Source: Buttiauxella gaviniae ATCC 51604
Lineage (GTDB): Bacteria > Pseudomonadota > Gammaproteobacteria > Enterobacterales > Enterobacteriaceae
Reading direction: 5' to 3'
DNA: 64,000 nucleotides
Assembly (NCBI RefSeq): GCF_001654835.1
Contig: NZ_LXEP01000032.1
Coordinates: forward strand, 62,001 to 126,000
Below are positions 1 through 9,697 of the stretch, piece after piece. The notes under the pieces are model-generated. The model searched no databases. It was not told the origin of the DNA and saw only the letters and a program-made list of their open reading frames with translations. Position numbers and translations under genes: made by a program. Position 1 is the first letter of the stretch. Each line of letters opens with the position of its first letter.

Positions 1-1
1 G

Positions 2-157
2 TTTGCCGAAACACTCAACTTGACTGAACCTGATGAGGCGTGCGGCGAGCTCGATTACATCATGGGTGGAGCGCGCAAAATCGACACTGAGTTTGTGCAG
101 AGCAATAATTTCGCCTTTGGTGGAATTAACACGTCACTGGTGATGCGCCGTTGGTAG
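2..157 (+). CDS. Beta-ketoacyl-ACP synthase, C-terminal fragment (5' end outside window)
   Basis: Only the last 51 codons are present, ending in TAG at 155-157. The residues FAFGGINTSLVMRRW match the conserved C-terminal FAFGG(x)N loop of FabF-type condensing enzymes, where the Phe/Gly loop lies next to the active site. The phosphopantetheinyl transferase that follows overlaps its stop by 7 bp, which implies translational coupling. In enterobacteria a KAS II-like enzyme paired with a PPTase is typical of aryl polyene (APE) clusters rather than of primary fatty-acid synthesis, and the primary fabF is separately present at 59.9 kb. The cluster assignment is inferred, because the rest lies upstream of the window. 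Confidence 0.8.
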   Translation, partial: FAETLNLTEPDEACGELDYIMGGARKIDTEFVQSNNFAFGGINTSLVMRRW

Positions 158-765
158 TCAACGGCTATCACCTGGCATTTGCCGATGCGGCGTGTTTAGC
201 GGGTGATGTACTCGCTACACGCTGGATGTCACCTGAATTGCTGGAAGAGGCACCCGTGGGGTTGCGCCGCGCAGAATGGCTGGCTGCCAGAATTTTGCTG
301 GCGATGCTGCTCAATGACGGCCCGTTACCGAAATTAGATCGGGGCGCTCACGGCAAACCGTTTCATCCGGCACTGCCTGCTTTTAATATCAGTAACACGG
401 GTTCATCTGTTGCGGTGCTGGTGGGTGAAGGAGATGTGGGTTGCGATATTGAGTTCATTCGCCCGCGTGCGCGTTTCATGGCGATTGCCCGGCATAGTTT
501 TGGTGCGCCACTTTGTGATTGGCTAGAATCGTTGCCTGAAGATGAAAAAATGGTGTCGTTCTGGCGCTTGTGGACGGCGCACGAGGCGGTGCTCAAGCAG
601 CGTGGAGGAACGGTCTGGCAAATGAATCAGCTCAATTTACCGCTGGAGTCACTTTGCCCGCCAGACCGATATCTTCATCATGCTTGCGTCGAAAACCGGC
701 TGATCGCGTGTTGCGGCGAGCAGCCGTTTCCCGATAGTTTTGCACCCGTAATGATTATTGTCTAA
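151..765 (+). CDS. 4'-phosphopantetheinyl transferase superfamily protein
   Basis: A 204-residue protein that should transfer phosphopantetheine from CoA to a carrier-protein serine. Two family motifs are visible. One is VGCDIEFIRPR near residue 97, the (V/I)G(V/I)D Mg-binding motif, with Cys in the second position. The other is FWRLWTAHEAVLK near residues 137-149, the W-x-x-K-E-A-x-x-K motif, with His in place of the usual Lys. Translation most likely starts at TTG 151, because an in-frame stop lies at 127-129 and no ATG or GTG intervenes. It overlaps the ketosynthase stop, so the two are probably coupled and this enzyme probably loads carrier proteins of the same cluster. Its 3' end overlaps the convergent decarboxylase gene by 11 bp. 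Confidence 0.8.
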   Translation: MVVNGYHLAFADAACLAGDVLATRWMSPELLEEAPVGLRRAEWLAARILLAMLLNDGPLPKLDRGAHGKPFHPALPAFNISNTGSSVAVLVGEGDVGCDIEFIRPRARFMAIARHSFGAPLCDWLESLPEDEKMVSFWRLWTAHEAVLKQRGGTVWQMNQLNLPLESLCPPDRYLHHACVENRLIACCGEQPFPDSFAPVMIIV

Positions 766-3058
766 GCGCCCAGATGTGATAAACCCCATCAATCAATTCT
801 GCGCCCTCTAGTTCTTTCTCAAAACCTGGGAATTTCTCTCCCCACTGGGCAATACTGCGAATGTATTTCAGCCACGGACCGTCCGCTGCGCCGAAGCTTT
901 CACCAGGCATCACAATCGGAATGCCCGGAGGGTAAGGAATCACCCCGACGGCAGAAATACGGTTCGGTAATTGGTCGATAGGTAAATGGTCTGCTTTGCC
1001 TGCCATATGTTGTTGGAAGGCAATGCGCGGGCGTTTTGCCGGAACGGGAATATTGCCAAATGCCTCTGCCTGCAGTTTGTCCATCTGGCTGGTTTTCATG
1101 TAGTTAAACATCTCATCGCACAGATCTTTTAGCCCCATACCCGCATAGCGCGCGGCGTCGGCACTGATAAGGTCGGGCAAGCAGCGTTTGAGTTGCGTGT
1201 TGTTGTCGTAGTCATCTTTAAACTCCAGCAACACGTTAATCAGCGTGCCCCATTTGCCTTTTGTTACGCCGATTGAGAACAGGCACAGCACCATAAAATC
1301 GGTGGTACGCGAGGGGACGATCCCACGCTCGCCAAGGTAGGCGGTCACCATCGCGGCAGGAATACCTGACTCAAGTAAGTTGCCATCATCTCCCATCCCG
1401 GGAGCAAGGATCCCGGCTTTGATCGGATCAAGTAAACACCATTCATCTTCCAGTTGCTCAAAGCCGTGCCATTTATCGCCAGGCTTCAGTGTCCAACAGG
1501 CGGGATCGGTGGTGAGTTGCTCACGTGAGGCTTGAACAAACGGTACTTCAGCACCGGACGCATCGGTAATGGTTGGTGCATTCCACGGGGTGAAAAACCA
1601 CTCGCCTTTTTTGGCAAACGCAGCATGCACTTTCGCCAGCGCAAGACGGAAATCCACAGCTTCAACGATCACTTCCTGGGTCAGCGCTTCACCCTGGCCG
1701 CCATCCATCATCGCAGCACCAATTTCGTTGGAGGCGATAATCGCATACAGCGGGGAAGTAGTGGCTTGCAGCATATATGACTCGTTAAACCGCGAATGCT
1801 CGACGGGCTTTTTGCCGTTGCGAATATGGATGTATGAGGCTTGCGACAGTGCTGCCAATAGTTTGTGTGTTGAGTGAGTAGCAAAAACCGTTGGCCCATT
1901 GCGGTCAAAATCTTTCGGATCTCCACGCATGGCAAAGCGACCTTTGTACATCGGATTGAAGCGGGCATAGGCATACCATGCTTCGTCGAAGTGAATCTGG
2001 TCAACGCTTTGCGCCAGCAACTCCTGCGCCGCTTCGGCGTGATAACACATACCGTCATAAGTACAATTAGTCACCACGGCGTAAACGGGTTTATCGCTCA
2101 CTACTTCATGCTTGAGTGGGTTGGCATCAATGGTTGCACGAATGCTTTCTGGCGTGAACTGGCGCTTAGGAATCGGCCCGATAATGCCAAAACGGTTACG
2201 CGTCGGCACGAAATAGACCGGCAGCGCTCCCGTCATCACTAACCCTTGCTCGATGGACTTATGGCAGTTGCGATCGCATAGCGCAATCTCCAGTTCGCCA
2301 ACTACGGCCTGCATAATGGCGCGGTTAGAACCGGAGGTGCCATTCAACACCGAATAGCTTTGATGTGCACCAAACACCTCGGCTGCGTAAGTTTCTGAGG
2401 CTTTAATTGGTCCGCTGTGGTCAAGCAACGAACCCATGGCTGCGCGTTCAATACCGGTATCTGTGCGGAACAAGTTCTCACCGAAGAAATCGAGAAACTC
2501 TCGTCCAACCGCCGATTTAGTAAAAGCAACGCCACCCTGATGCCCCGGCGCCGCCCACGAGTATTCCGGGTTTTCCAATGTGTAATTAAACAGTGCGCGG
2601 GTGAAAGGTGGGAGCAGTTGCTCGTAATAACGCTGGATCAACGAACGTGCACGGGCGGCAATAAATTCGGCAGTATCTTCGTGCATCCAGACGAATTCAT
2701 TCACCAGCCGCATGGAATCGAGCGTTAATGTATCGACGCAAGAGTGCTCGGCCATTAACAGCACCGGCACACTCTTATTGCGGCGGCGAATAGTTTGCAA
2801 CAACGAGAATGCCTGGCTGTGGGATTCGTCGTCATTGCCGCCTGAAGTCCAGTCCACAAAGATGCAGCACAGTGAGGCATCGGAGGTGACCGTTGCGATA
2901 CCATCTTCAAATGTTGCCGCTGAAATCACGGCAAAGTTGTTCTCTTCCAGAGCCTCAATTAGCTCTGCCACTGCGCGCCCGTTGGCGGTGTTAACGTCCT
3001 GAATACTGCTATCGACCACCAGAATTTTACGTTTTTGATGCGTGCCTAAATCAAGCAT
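755..3058 (-). CDS. adiA: PLP-dependent Orn/Lys/Arg decarboxylase, probable acid-inducible arginine decarboxylase
   Basis: A 767-residue enzyme with the fold-I layout of inducible amino-acid decarboxylases. It has an N-terminal response-regulator-like wing domain (residues 1-130), a PLP domain with SWAAPGHQGG near 167 and the Schiff-base lysine in HSTHK (about residue 399), and a C-terminal domain with IPYPPGIP. Substrate choice is inferred from the neighbour. The gene lies 12 bp downstream of an antiporter that closely matches AdiC, so arginine-to-agmatine decarboxylation consuming a cytoplasmic proton is the best reading. Similarity to E. coli AdiA is clear but the sequence is divergent, so a lysine or ornithine preference is not excluded. 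The start at ATG 3058 has a GGAGAG ribosome site. No adiY-type regulator is adjacent. Confidence 0.8.
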   Translation of the reverse strand: MLDLGTHQKRKILVVDSSIQDVNTANGRAVAELIEALEENNFAVISAATFEDGIATVTSDASLCCIFVDWTSGGNDDESHSQAFSLLQTIRRRNKSVPVLLMAEHSCVDTLTLDSMRLVNEFVWMHEDTAEFIAARARSLIQRYYEQLLPPFTRALFNYTLENPEYSWAAPGHQGGVAFTKSAVGREFLDFFGENLFRTDTGIERAAMGSLLDHSGPIKASETYAAEVFGAHQSYSVLNGTSGSNRAIMQAVVGELEIALCDRNCHKSIEQGLVMTGALPVYFVPTRNRFGIIGPIPKRQFTPESIRATIDANPLKHEVVSDKPVYAVVTNCTYDGMCYHAEAAQELLAQSVDQIHFDEAWYAYARFNPMYKGRFAMRGDPKDFDRNGPTVFATHSTHKLLAALSQASYIHIRNGKKPVEHSRFNESYMLQATTSPLYAIIASNEIGAAMMDGGQGEALTQEVIVEAVDFRLALAKVHAAFAKKGEWFFTPWNAPTITDASGAEVPFVQASREQLTTDPACWTLKPGDKWHGFEQLEDEWCLLDPIKAGILAPGMGDDGNLLESGIPAAMVTAYLGERGIVPSRTTDFMVLCLFSIGVTKGKWGTLINVLLEFKDDYDNNTQLKRCLPDLISADAARYAGMGLKDLCDEMFNYMKTSQMDKLQAEAFGNIPVPAKRPRIAFQQHMAGKADHLPIDQLPNRISAVGVIPYPPGIPIVMPGESFGAADGPWLKYIRSIAQWGEKFPGFEKELEGAELIDGVYHIWALRQ

Positions 3059-3070
3059 AGCGCTCTCCAG

Positions 3071-4402
3071 TTAGTCGTTAACCACAGGTTTATCCAGCGG
3101 GTAGGGGTTTTTATGACGACGGTTGTAGTTAACGGTGTACATCGCAGTAATCACCATGATGGCGACAAACGACCACATCACTTCGGTCGCACCAGTGCCA
3201 ACGACGGCCCAAATACAGTAAATGAAAGCAATCAGCGTGATGAACAGGAACGGCAAACGTTGGTTGCCCAAATGCCCCTGACCGACCAGCATTAAAGCCG
3301 CGCAGGTGTAGATGTAAGGCACCAGAGTGAATATCACTGAAACTGACGAAACGACGGCAAATTGCGATGTGGCATCAGGTGAAATACTGGCAAGTTGGAA
3401 GATGGTCATCAGCACGCCAACAATCAGCAAACCTGCGACCGGAGTCTGATCTTTATTCACTTTGGCAAAAATAGGTGGGAACAGACCATCGTCGGCGGCG
3501 GCTTTGGCCGTTTGCCCGGCGAGTAGCGTCCAGCCGCCGAGGCTGCCTAAACAACCCGCTGCGGCACAGAACGAAACAATAGCCCCGGCAGTTGGTCCCA
3601 TCGCCATGCGTGCGGCATCGCCAAATGGCGACGCAGAAAGTCTCAGCTCGGCGTTAGGGATCATGCCCATAATGGCAGTACTGGAAAGCACGTAACAAAC
3701 AGCGGCTATCAATACCCCACCAATGGTGGCTATGGGTACGTTGCGTTTGGGATTTTTCACTACCGCTGCGGCAACTGAGGCGCTCTCAACACCGATAAAT
3801 GACCACAGCGTAACGCTTAAAGTACTCTGAATCGCGCCAAAAGTGCCTTTGCCGCTGACATTCCAGGCTTCCATATAGGTGTCGCTTTTAAACCAGAACC
3901 AGCCGAGCACAGCGACGGCAACGATCGGGATCAGTGCCAGAATAGTGGCGACTGCCTGCACGCGGGTGATCATTTTCGGGCCAACAATATTGAGTCCGAC
4001 AAACAGCCACAAAATGGCAATACAGGTCACGGTAAGCGGCCAGGGCTGGTTGAGCATCGGGAAGAAATAGCTGAGATAACCGACGCCAATCACCACCATC
4101 GCGACGTTACCTATCCAACAAGCAAGCCAGTAAAGCAGATTGGTTTGATAGCCGAGGAAGGGGCCAAATGCGCGGCGGGCATAAGCGTAAGAACCACCGG
4201 GGCTGTCATCAAGTGATGACATTTTGGCGTACACCATCGACAAAGACAGTGCGCCGATAATTGTCACCATCCAGCCAAAAATGGCAATCCCGCCTGTTGC
4301 TGCAAGGTTTGCCGGAAGCAGGAAAACCCCGGAACCCATGATATTGCCTGCCACCATTAACATCACCGGGACCAACCCGACTTTTTGCGCTTCACTAGCC
4401 AT
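3071..4402 (-). CDS. adiC: Arginine:agmatine antiporter AdiC
   Basis: A 443-residue APC-family transporter with about 12 hydrophobic segments that follows E. coli AdiC (445 aa) closely. It has [12 protein letters not shown] in helix 1 (the substrate-binding GSG loop), the SMVYAKMS and [13 protein letters not shown] segments, and the same C-terminal NPYPLD. It exchanges external arginine for cytoplasmic agmatine across the inner membrane and so exports a proton equivalent in acid resistance. I start it at ATG 4402 because AGGAGAGG lies just upstream and the length then fits the family; an in-frame ATG at 4450 would add 16 residues. It is first in an adiC-adiA transcription unit, whereas in E. 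coli adiA and adiC are separated by adiY. Confidence 0.93.
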   Translation of the reverse strand: MASEAQKVGLVPVMLMVAGNIMGSGVFLLPANLAATGGIAIFGWMVTIIGALSLSMVYAKMSSLDDSPGGSYAYARRAFGPFLGYQTNLLYWLACWIGNVAMVVIGVGYLSYFFPMLNQPWPLTVTCIAILWLFVGLNIVGPKMITRVQAVATILALIPIVAVAVLGWFWFKSDTYMEAWNVSGKGTFGAIQSTLSVTLWSFIGVESASVAAAVVKNPKRNVPIATIGGVLIAAVCYVLSSTAIMGMIPNAELRLSASPFGDAARMAMGPTAGAIVSFCAAAGCLGSLGGWTLLAGQTAKAAADDGLFPPIFAKVNKDQTPVAGLLIVGVLMTIFQLASISPDATSQFAVVSSVSVIFTLVPYIYTCAALMLVGQGHLGNQRLPFLFITLIAFIYCIWAVVGTGATEVMWSFVAIMVITAMYTVNYNRRHKNPYPLDKPVVND

Positions 4403-4653
4403 AGAACCTCTCCTGAAACGAAAGTAACTACTGAAATGCATAAAACGCACATTTCAGATCCCATTTTTCGCAGCGAAAACGCCTTCTACAGATGCGGCTG
4501 CAGATAAAAAGTGTGTCAGGTCTAATGGATCTTTTTAGTAGATAACGAGAAAAAATCAGAGGTTAGGTGATGTCGTGAAATCCTCAGGAAGTGATATACG
4601 TCTGCTGTTCGGTAAGTTTAGACTACTATCAAAGACTAACTGGAGAATTCCCA

Positions 4654-5178
4654 ATGAGTGAAAGAATGTCGGTGATACAAGGTGATATCACCTGCGTTGA
4701 AGTTGACGTGATAGTAAATGCCGCAAACCCATCCTTGATGGGAGGCGGTGGTGTTGATGGGGCTATTCATCATGCCGCAGGGCCTTCTTTGTTGGCAGCT
4801 TGTGAAGTTATTCGTCGCCAGCAGGGTGACTGCGCGCCAGGACATGCTGTCATTACCGAGGCGGGAAATATTCCGGTTAAGGCCGTGATTCATGCAGTTG
4901 GCCCGGTATGGCAGGGCGGTGAAAAACATGAAGCTGAATTACTTGAACAGACCTACCGCAATAGCCTCGACTTAGCGGCAGCTAATAGCTATCGCACTAT
5001 TGCGTTCCCGGCGATTAGCACCGGTGCGTATGGTTATCCTAAAGAGCTGGCAGCGAAAATAGCCGTTGATACCGTCTACCGTTATATCGGCCTGCGCCCG
5101 TTACCCGAACAGGTAGTTTTTGTCTGCTTTGACGATGAAAACACCCATATTTACGAGCAACTACTTGCCCAACTCTAA
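4654..5178 (+). CDS. ymdB: O-acetyl-ADP-ribose deacetylase (macrodomain), RNase III modulator
   Basis: A 174-residue single macrodomain protein. The ADP-ribose-binding motifs are visible: QGDIT at residues 8-12, [19 protein letters not shown] near 22-40, and the phosphate loop STGAYGYP near 125. The family hydrolyses O-acetyl-ADP-ribose, and the E. coli protein also restrains RNase III under stress. Start ATG 4654 has GGAG 9 bp upstream and gives the E. coli-like N-terminus; an upstream in-frame ATG at 4591 is less likely. The stop is immediately followed by clsC, as in E. coli. Confidence 0.93.
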   Translation: MSERMSVIQGDITCVEVDVIVNAANPSLMGGGGVDGAIHHAAGPSLLAACEVIRRQQGDCAPGHAVITEAGNIPVKAVIHAVGPVWQGGEKHEAELLEQTYRNSLDLAAANSYRTIAFPAISTGAYGYPKELAAKIAVDTVYRYIGLRPLPEQVVFVCFDDENTHIYEQLLAQL

Positions 5179-5179
5179 A

Positions 5180-6616
5180 GTGAATAATCCTCACACCACT
5201 CGTCTGGGTCGAGCGATTGCCCCGGCTACAGCTGGGCATCCAGGCCTTAGCGGGATTCATCCGCTTGCGGATAGCCTTGATGCGTTTGCCGCGCGCTATC
5301 TGCTGTGCGGGATGGCGGAGAAAACCCTCGATGTGCAGTACTACATCTGGCAGGACGATATGTCCGGGCGGCTGATGTTTAGTGCATTATTGGCGGCGGC
5401 AGATCGCGGAGTGAAAGTTAGACTGTTGCTTGACGATAACAACACCAACGGCCTTGATGATACGTTAGCGCTTCTGAACGCCCATCCTCAGATAGAAGTT
5501 CGTCTTTTTAATCCCTTTTCATTTCGCCTGTTTCGCGCCATTGGCTATTTGACCGACTTTGCCAGGCTTAACCGTCGTATGCACAACAAATCATTCACTG
5601 TTGATGGTGAAACCACGATTATTGGCGGGCGAAATGTGGGGGATGCGTACTTTGGTGTGGGCAAACAACCGCTGTTTTCAGACTTAGATGTGCTGGCCGT
5701 GGGTCCGGTTGTCGAGGATGTCAGCCAGGATTTTGAGCGCTACTGGAACAGCCAGTGTGTCTCAACATTGGAAAAGGTGCTCGATGTTGATAACGATGCC
5801 TTACAGCAGCGGGTACAACTTCCTGACGACTGGCGTGATGACCCGACGGCGCGTCGTTATCTTGATCGACTGACAACCAGCCAGTTTGCCACCAATCTGG
5901 TCGCCCGCACGCTGGAAATGTATTGGGCGAAAACACGCTTACTCAGCGATGACCCGCGTAAGGGGCAGGGCAGAGCCCGCAACCACACGTTACTGCCGCA
6001 ACGCCTGATGAATGTGATTGGTATGCCTGAGCGTGAGATAGACATTATTTCAGCCTATTTTGTGCCCACTCGCGCTGGCATTGCGCAAATCTTGGGGCTT
6101 GTGCGTAAAGGGGTAAAAATAGCAATCCTGACTAACTCACTGGCCGCCAATGATGTGGCGGTAGTTCATGCTGGTTATGCGCGTTGGCGCAAAAAACTGA
6201 TGCGCCACGGGGTCGAGCTTTATGAGTTAAAGCCCGAACAAGATGTCCTGCGCAGACCACATGACCGTGGCTTAACAGGGAATTCAGGTTCCAGCCTGCA
6301 TGCCAAAACGTTTAGTGTGGATAAACAAAAAGTGTTTATCGGCTCCTTTAATTTTGACCCACGTTCCGCAATGCTCAATACCGAGATGGGTTTTGTGATT
6401 GAAAGTGAGGCGCTGGCACAGGATATTCACCAGCGTTTCACCCAAAGTCAGAAAGAGAATGCCTGGGCGCTGCGTCTGGATAAGTGGGGGCGAGTGAATT
6501 GGGTGGAGCACAGTGAAGGCAAAGAGATTGTCTGGAAGAAAGAACCGCACACCCGCTTTTGGCAGCGGGTGTTGGTGAGGTTGGTTTATCGACTACCGAT
6601 TGAATGGCTTTTATGA
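5180..6616 (+). CDS. clsC: Cardiolipin synthase C
   Basis: A phospholipase-D superfamily enzyme of 478 residues from GTG 5180; E. coli ClsC has 473. Two HKD-type motifs are present: HNKSFTVDGETTIIGGRN in the first half and HAKTFSVDKQKVFIGSFNFD near the C-terminus. ClsC makes cardiolipin from phosphatidylglycerol and phosphatidylethanolamine and works with the YmdB product, whose gene it follows directly (TAA, one base, GTG). An ATG at 5135 would overlap ymdB and add 15 residues. Neither start has a strong ribosome site, so the start is uncertain although the stop is firm. Confidence 0.92.
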   Translation: MNNPHTTRLGRAIAPATAGHPGLSGIHPLADSLDAFAARYLLCGMAEKTLDVQYYIWQDDMSGRLMFSALLAAADRGVKVRLLLDDNNTNGLDDTLALLNAHPQIEVRLFNPFSFRLFRAIGYLTDFARLNRRMHNKSFTVDGETTIIGGRNVGDAYFGVGKQPLFSDLDVLAVGPVVEDVSQDFERYWNSQCVSTLEKVLDVDNDALQQRVQLPDDWRDDPTARRYLDRLTTSQFATNLVARTLEMYWAKTRLLSDDPRKGQGRARNHTLLPQRLMNVIGMPEREIDIISAYFVPTRAGIAQILGLVRKGVKIAILTNSLAANDVAVVHAGYARWRKKLMRHGVELYELKPEQDVLRRPHDRGLTGNSGSSLHAKTFSVDKQKVFIGSFNFDPRSAMLNTEMGFVIESEALAQDIHQRFTQSQKENAWALRLDKWGRVNWVEHSEGKEIVWKKEPHTRFWQRVLVRLVYRLPIEWLL

Positions 6617-6620
6617 GAAG

Positions 6621-6693
6621 TGTCGGATGTCGCTACGCTAATCCGACCTACAGTTTCGGTTTTGTAGGGTGGATTAGCGTAGCGACATCCACC
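6621..6693. repeat. Pair of inverted REP-like palindromes (BIME-like)
   Basis: Two ~32-bp units in opposite orientation (6621-6652 and 6663-6693) share GGATTAGCGTAGCGACATCC or its complement and lie between the convergent clsC and opgC genes. A third related unit lies at 16690-16721. Such intergenic palindromes are typical of REP/BIME families and can act in 3'-end stabilisation. The exact family was not checked. Confidence 0.75.
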
Positions 6694-6715
6694 ATTTTGA
6701 AGTGAACCCTCAGCG

Positions 6716-7867
6716 CTAACTCGTCACCTTAACCGCCACATTCTGCGGCTTGCCGGAGAACAGGAAGCGCAGCAACGCAATGCGCAGGTGGATTTCATAC
6801 AGAATCACCGCGACACCAATCACGAAAATTAACCCGGTGATAAAGCCCAGCGCATTTGAAGCAATATGCGGTGTGATGTACGCGCCAAAGAACAGCGTCA
6901 ACGGATGGTGCACCAGGTAAATAAACAGTGAGGCATTCACGAAATAGGTGACACGCTTTGAATGGAAATTCAATAGCTTATGGCCAAGGGAGAACACTAC
7001 GTTGACCATCCACAAACCCAGCACCATGGTAATCACGCTCTCAGTTTCATACATCCAGGCGTCACCGCTACCGTAACGTTGGTTAAGCAGATAGGCGAAA
7101 AATGCCAGTGCCGCTCCTACCGCACACCATGGCGACGGTGTGGTAAATAGCGCTTTTAACTGTGGGCGTACAAACACCAGAGCCCCAAGCATGAAGAATG
7201 GTAGATAAAACAGCGTTTGCATCACTACGAAGTTAAATAATCCATCACTTAATATCGGTGAGTAAATAATAAAAATAGTCCGGCGAATAACGCCGTATAG
7301 AATACCGAACCCCAGGAAGGCGACTGAGAGCTTTCCTAAAGTAATAGAAGATGGAATATTTTCTGATTTTTCAGCAATGCGTGCTTTCATCTGTTGAAAC
7401 AAAAATAAACATACGGTTGTAAGTACCACCATCACTAACAAGAACCACAAATGAGAAACCAGCTCCCAAACCAGGGTGTTGTATTTTTCATAGGGAGTCA
7501 GGCCGGGCCAATTTTTTGCTTTGTCATTAACGTGTTGCAGCATTAAAAATTGCGGCAGTGTGAGCAATGGTATCGCGGTGAGCATCGGGATGCCGACCCG
7601 CTCTACACGCACTTTCCACCAGCGTTTAAGCGGGTAGCGCAAAAAAAGCATGTAAGAGAAATATCCCGAAATGACAAAAAACACCTGCATACGAAATGCG
7701 TGAATAAAATCATTAAACAGGGTTAAACCCCACGATGCTTCGGTGCTATTGACGTGCCAGTGATGGCTTGAATAGATGAGCGAGATATGGAACGGGATGC
7801 CTAAGAGCATTAACCAGGCCCGGATAGAATCCAGGAAAAACTCGCGTTGTTGTGGTGCTTTACTCAT
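6716..7867 (-). CDS. opgC: Osmoregulated periplasmic glucan succinyltransferase OpgC
   Basis: A 383-residue integral membrane acyltransferase (acyltransferase-3 type) with around ten hydrophobic segments; E. coli OpgC has 385. Shared blocks include [18 protein letters not shown] at the N-terminus and [20 protein letters not shown] near the C-terminus. It adds succinyl groups to periplasmic glucans made by OpgGH. It is divergent from opgGH, with a 276-bp shared promoter region between them. ATG 7867 gives a natural N-terminus. Confidence 0.93.
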   Translation of the reverse strand: MSKAPQQREFFLDSIRAWLMLLGIPFHISLIYSSHHWHVNSTEASWGLTLFNDFIHAFRMQVFFVISGYFSYMLFLRYPLKRWWKVRVERVGIPMLTAIPLLTLPQFLMLQHVNDKAKNWPGLTPYEKYNTLVWELVSHLWFLLVMVVLTTVCLFLFQQMKARIAEKSENIPSSITLGKLSVAFLGFGILYGVIRRTIFIIYSPILSDGLFNFVVMQTLFYLPFFMLGALVFVRPQLKALFTTPSPWCAVGAALAFFAYLLNQRYGSGDAWMYETESVITMVLGLWMVNVVFSLGHKLLNFHSKRVTYFVNASLFIYLVHHPLTLFFGAYITPHIASNALGFITGLIFVIGVAVILYEIHLRIALLRFLFSGKPQNVAVKVTS

Positions 7868-8143
7868 AATACTCCAAACATTATCGGACGAATCGCCTTA
7901 TCCTTAAGAACATATCCCAATAGGCTTAAAGTCCCGAACGGTATCAATTCCGTGGCAACCCTACACTAACCATGACATCCTGTCTCCAGGATGGATGCTG
8001 AAAGCGTAAGCAGTTGTCTTTTTTTGCTTAAAGGCTGAGCCGGCGCGCTGAACAATGCGGGTATTTGGTTGTCGGAAAGCAGAAGTTTCCATTAAAATGG
8101 ATTGGATTGATTTAAGCACACAAAGGGGGATGTGCTGGTTAAT

Positions 8144-9697
8144 ATGAAACATAAACTAAAAATGATGAAAGTGTGTGGGCTCGGTGCTGCAGTAATGCTG
8201 TCACTTTATACCACCTCAGTTTGGGCCTTCAATATCGATGATGTCGCAAAACAAGCGAAAACATTAGCGGGCAAAAGCTACGAAGCACCGAAAAGCAATC
8301 TGCCTTCGCTCTTCCGCGACATGAAATATGCGGATTATCAGCAGATCCAGTTCAATCACGACAAAGCCTACTGGAGCAAGTTAAAGACCCCATTTAAGCT
8401 TGAGTTTTATCATCAGGGTATGTACTTCGACACCCCTGTTGCTATCAATGAAGTGACGGCAACTGCGGTTCATAAGATCAAGTACAACCCGGATTACTTT
8501 AATTTCGGTGATGTGAAACACGATAAAGACACCGTGAAAGATCTCGGCTTTGCCGGGTTCAAAGTGCTCTATCCGATCAACAGCAAAGATAAGAACGACG
8601 AAATTGTCAGCATGCTCGGGGCGAGTTACTTCCGTGTGATTGGCTCAGGTCAGGTTTATGGCCTGTCTGCTCGTGGTTTGGCTATTGACACTGCTTTGCC
8701 ATCTGGCGAAGAGTTCCCACGTTTCCGTGAGTATTGGATTGAACGCCCGAAAGCTGGCGACAAAACGCTGACCCTCTACGCGTTGCTCGATTCCCCACGT
8801 GCAACCGGTGCGTATCGCTTTGTGATTACCCCAGGGCGCGACACAGTGGTGAACGTACAGTCAAAAGTTTATCTGCGCGATAAAGTTGGCAAACTGGGCG
8901 TGGCACCACTGACCAGTATGTTCCTGTTTGGGCCAAATCAGCCGTCACCAAGCACCAACTTCCGTCCGGAATTGCATGACTCCAACGGTCTGTCTATCCA
9001 TGCCGGTAACGGTGAATGGATTTGGCGTCCGCTGAATAACCCGAAACATCTGGCGGTGAGCTCGTTTGCAACCGAGAATCCAGTTGGCTTTGGTTTGCTG
9101 CAACGTGGCCGTCAGTTCTCTCGTTTTGAAGATATTGACGATCGTTACGATCAGCGACCAAGTGCATGGGTTGCGCCGCAAGGTGATTGGGGTAAAGGTC
9201 GCGTTGAACTGGTTGAAATTCCAACCAATGACGAAACTAACGACAACATCGTTGCTTACTGGACTCCGGATCAGCTCCCGGAACCAGGCAAAGAGATGAA
9301 CTTCAAATACACTATTACCTTCAGCCGTGATGAAGACAAAATGCATGCGCCTGATAACGCATACGTTGCGCAGACTCGCCGCTCAACCGGTGATGTGAAG
9401 CAGTCGAATCTGATTCGCCAGCCAGACGGCACTATTGCGTTTGTCGTGGATTACGTCGGCGCGGACATGAAAAAACTGCCGCAAGATACGCCGGTTACCG
9501 CGCAAACCAGCATTGGTGACAACGGTGAAATCGTTGACAGCCAGGTACGTTACAACCCGGTCACTAAAGGCTGGCGTTTGACTGTACGTGTGAAAGTCAA
9601 AGATGAGAAGAAACCGACTGAAATGCGTGCAGCGCTGGTCAATGGTGATCAAACGTTGAGTGAAACCTGGAGCTACCAGCTACCTGCCAATGAATAA
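8144..9697 (+). CDS. opgG: Periplasmic glucan biosynthesis protein OpgG
   Basis: A 517-residue exported protein. The N-terminus MKHKLKMMK followed by a hydrophobic stretch ending SVWA-F is a Sec signal peptide with cleavage after Ala. The mature part matches E. coli OpgG nearly throughout. OpgG acts in the periplasm on the beta-1,2-glucan backbone, likely adding branches or releasing it. I chose ATG 8144 because E. coli MdoG begins with the same MKHKL; GTG 8132 is possible. The stop overlaps the opgH start (ATGAATAA, 8 bp), showing translational coupling in an opgGH operon. Confidence 0.95.
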   Translation: MKHKLKMMKVCGLGAAVMLSLYTTSVWAFNIDDVAKQAKTLAGKSYEAPKSNLPSLFRDMKYADYQQIQFNHDKAYWSKLKTPFKLEFYHQGMYFDTPVAINEVTATAVHKIKYNPDYFNFGDVKHDKDTVKDLGFAGFKVLYPINSKDKNDEIVSMLGASYFRVIGSGQVYGLSARGLAIDTALPSGEEFPRFREYWIERPKAGDKTLTLYALLDSPRATGAYRFVITPGRDTVVNVQSKVYLRDKVGKLGVAPLTSMFLFGPNQPSPSTNFRPELHDSNGLSIHAGNGEWIWRPLNNPKHLAVSSFATENPVGFGLLQRGRQFSRFEDIDDRYDQRPSAWVAPQGDWGKGRVELVEIPTNDETNDNIVAYWTPDQLPEPGKEMNFKYTITFSRDEDKMHAPDNAYVAQTRRSTGDVKQSNLIRQPDGTIAFVVDYVGADMKKLPQDTPVTAQTSIGDNGEIVDSQVRYNPVTKGWRLTVRVKVKDEKKPTEMRAALVNGDQTLSETWSYQLPANE

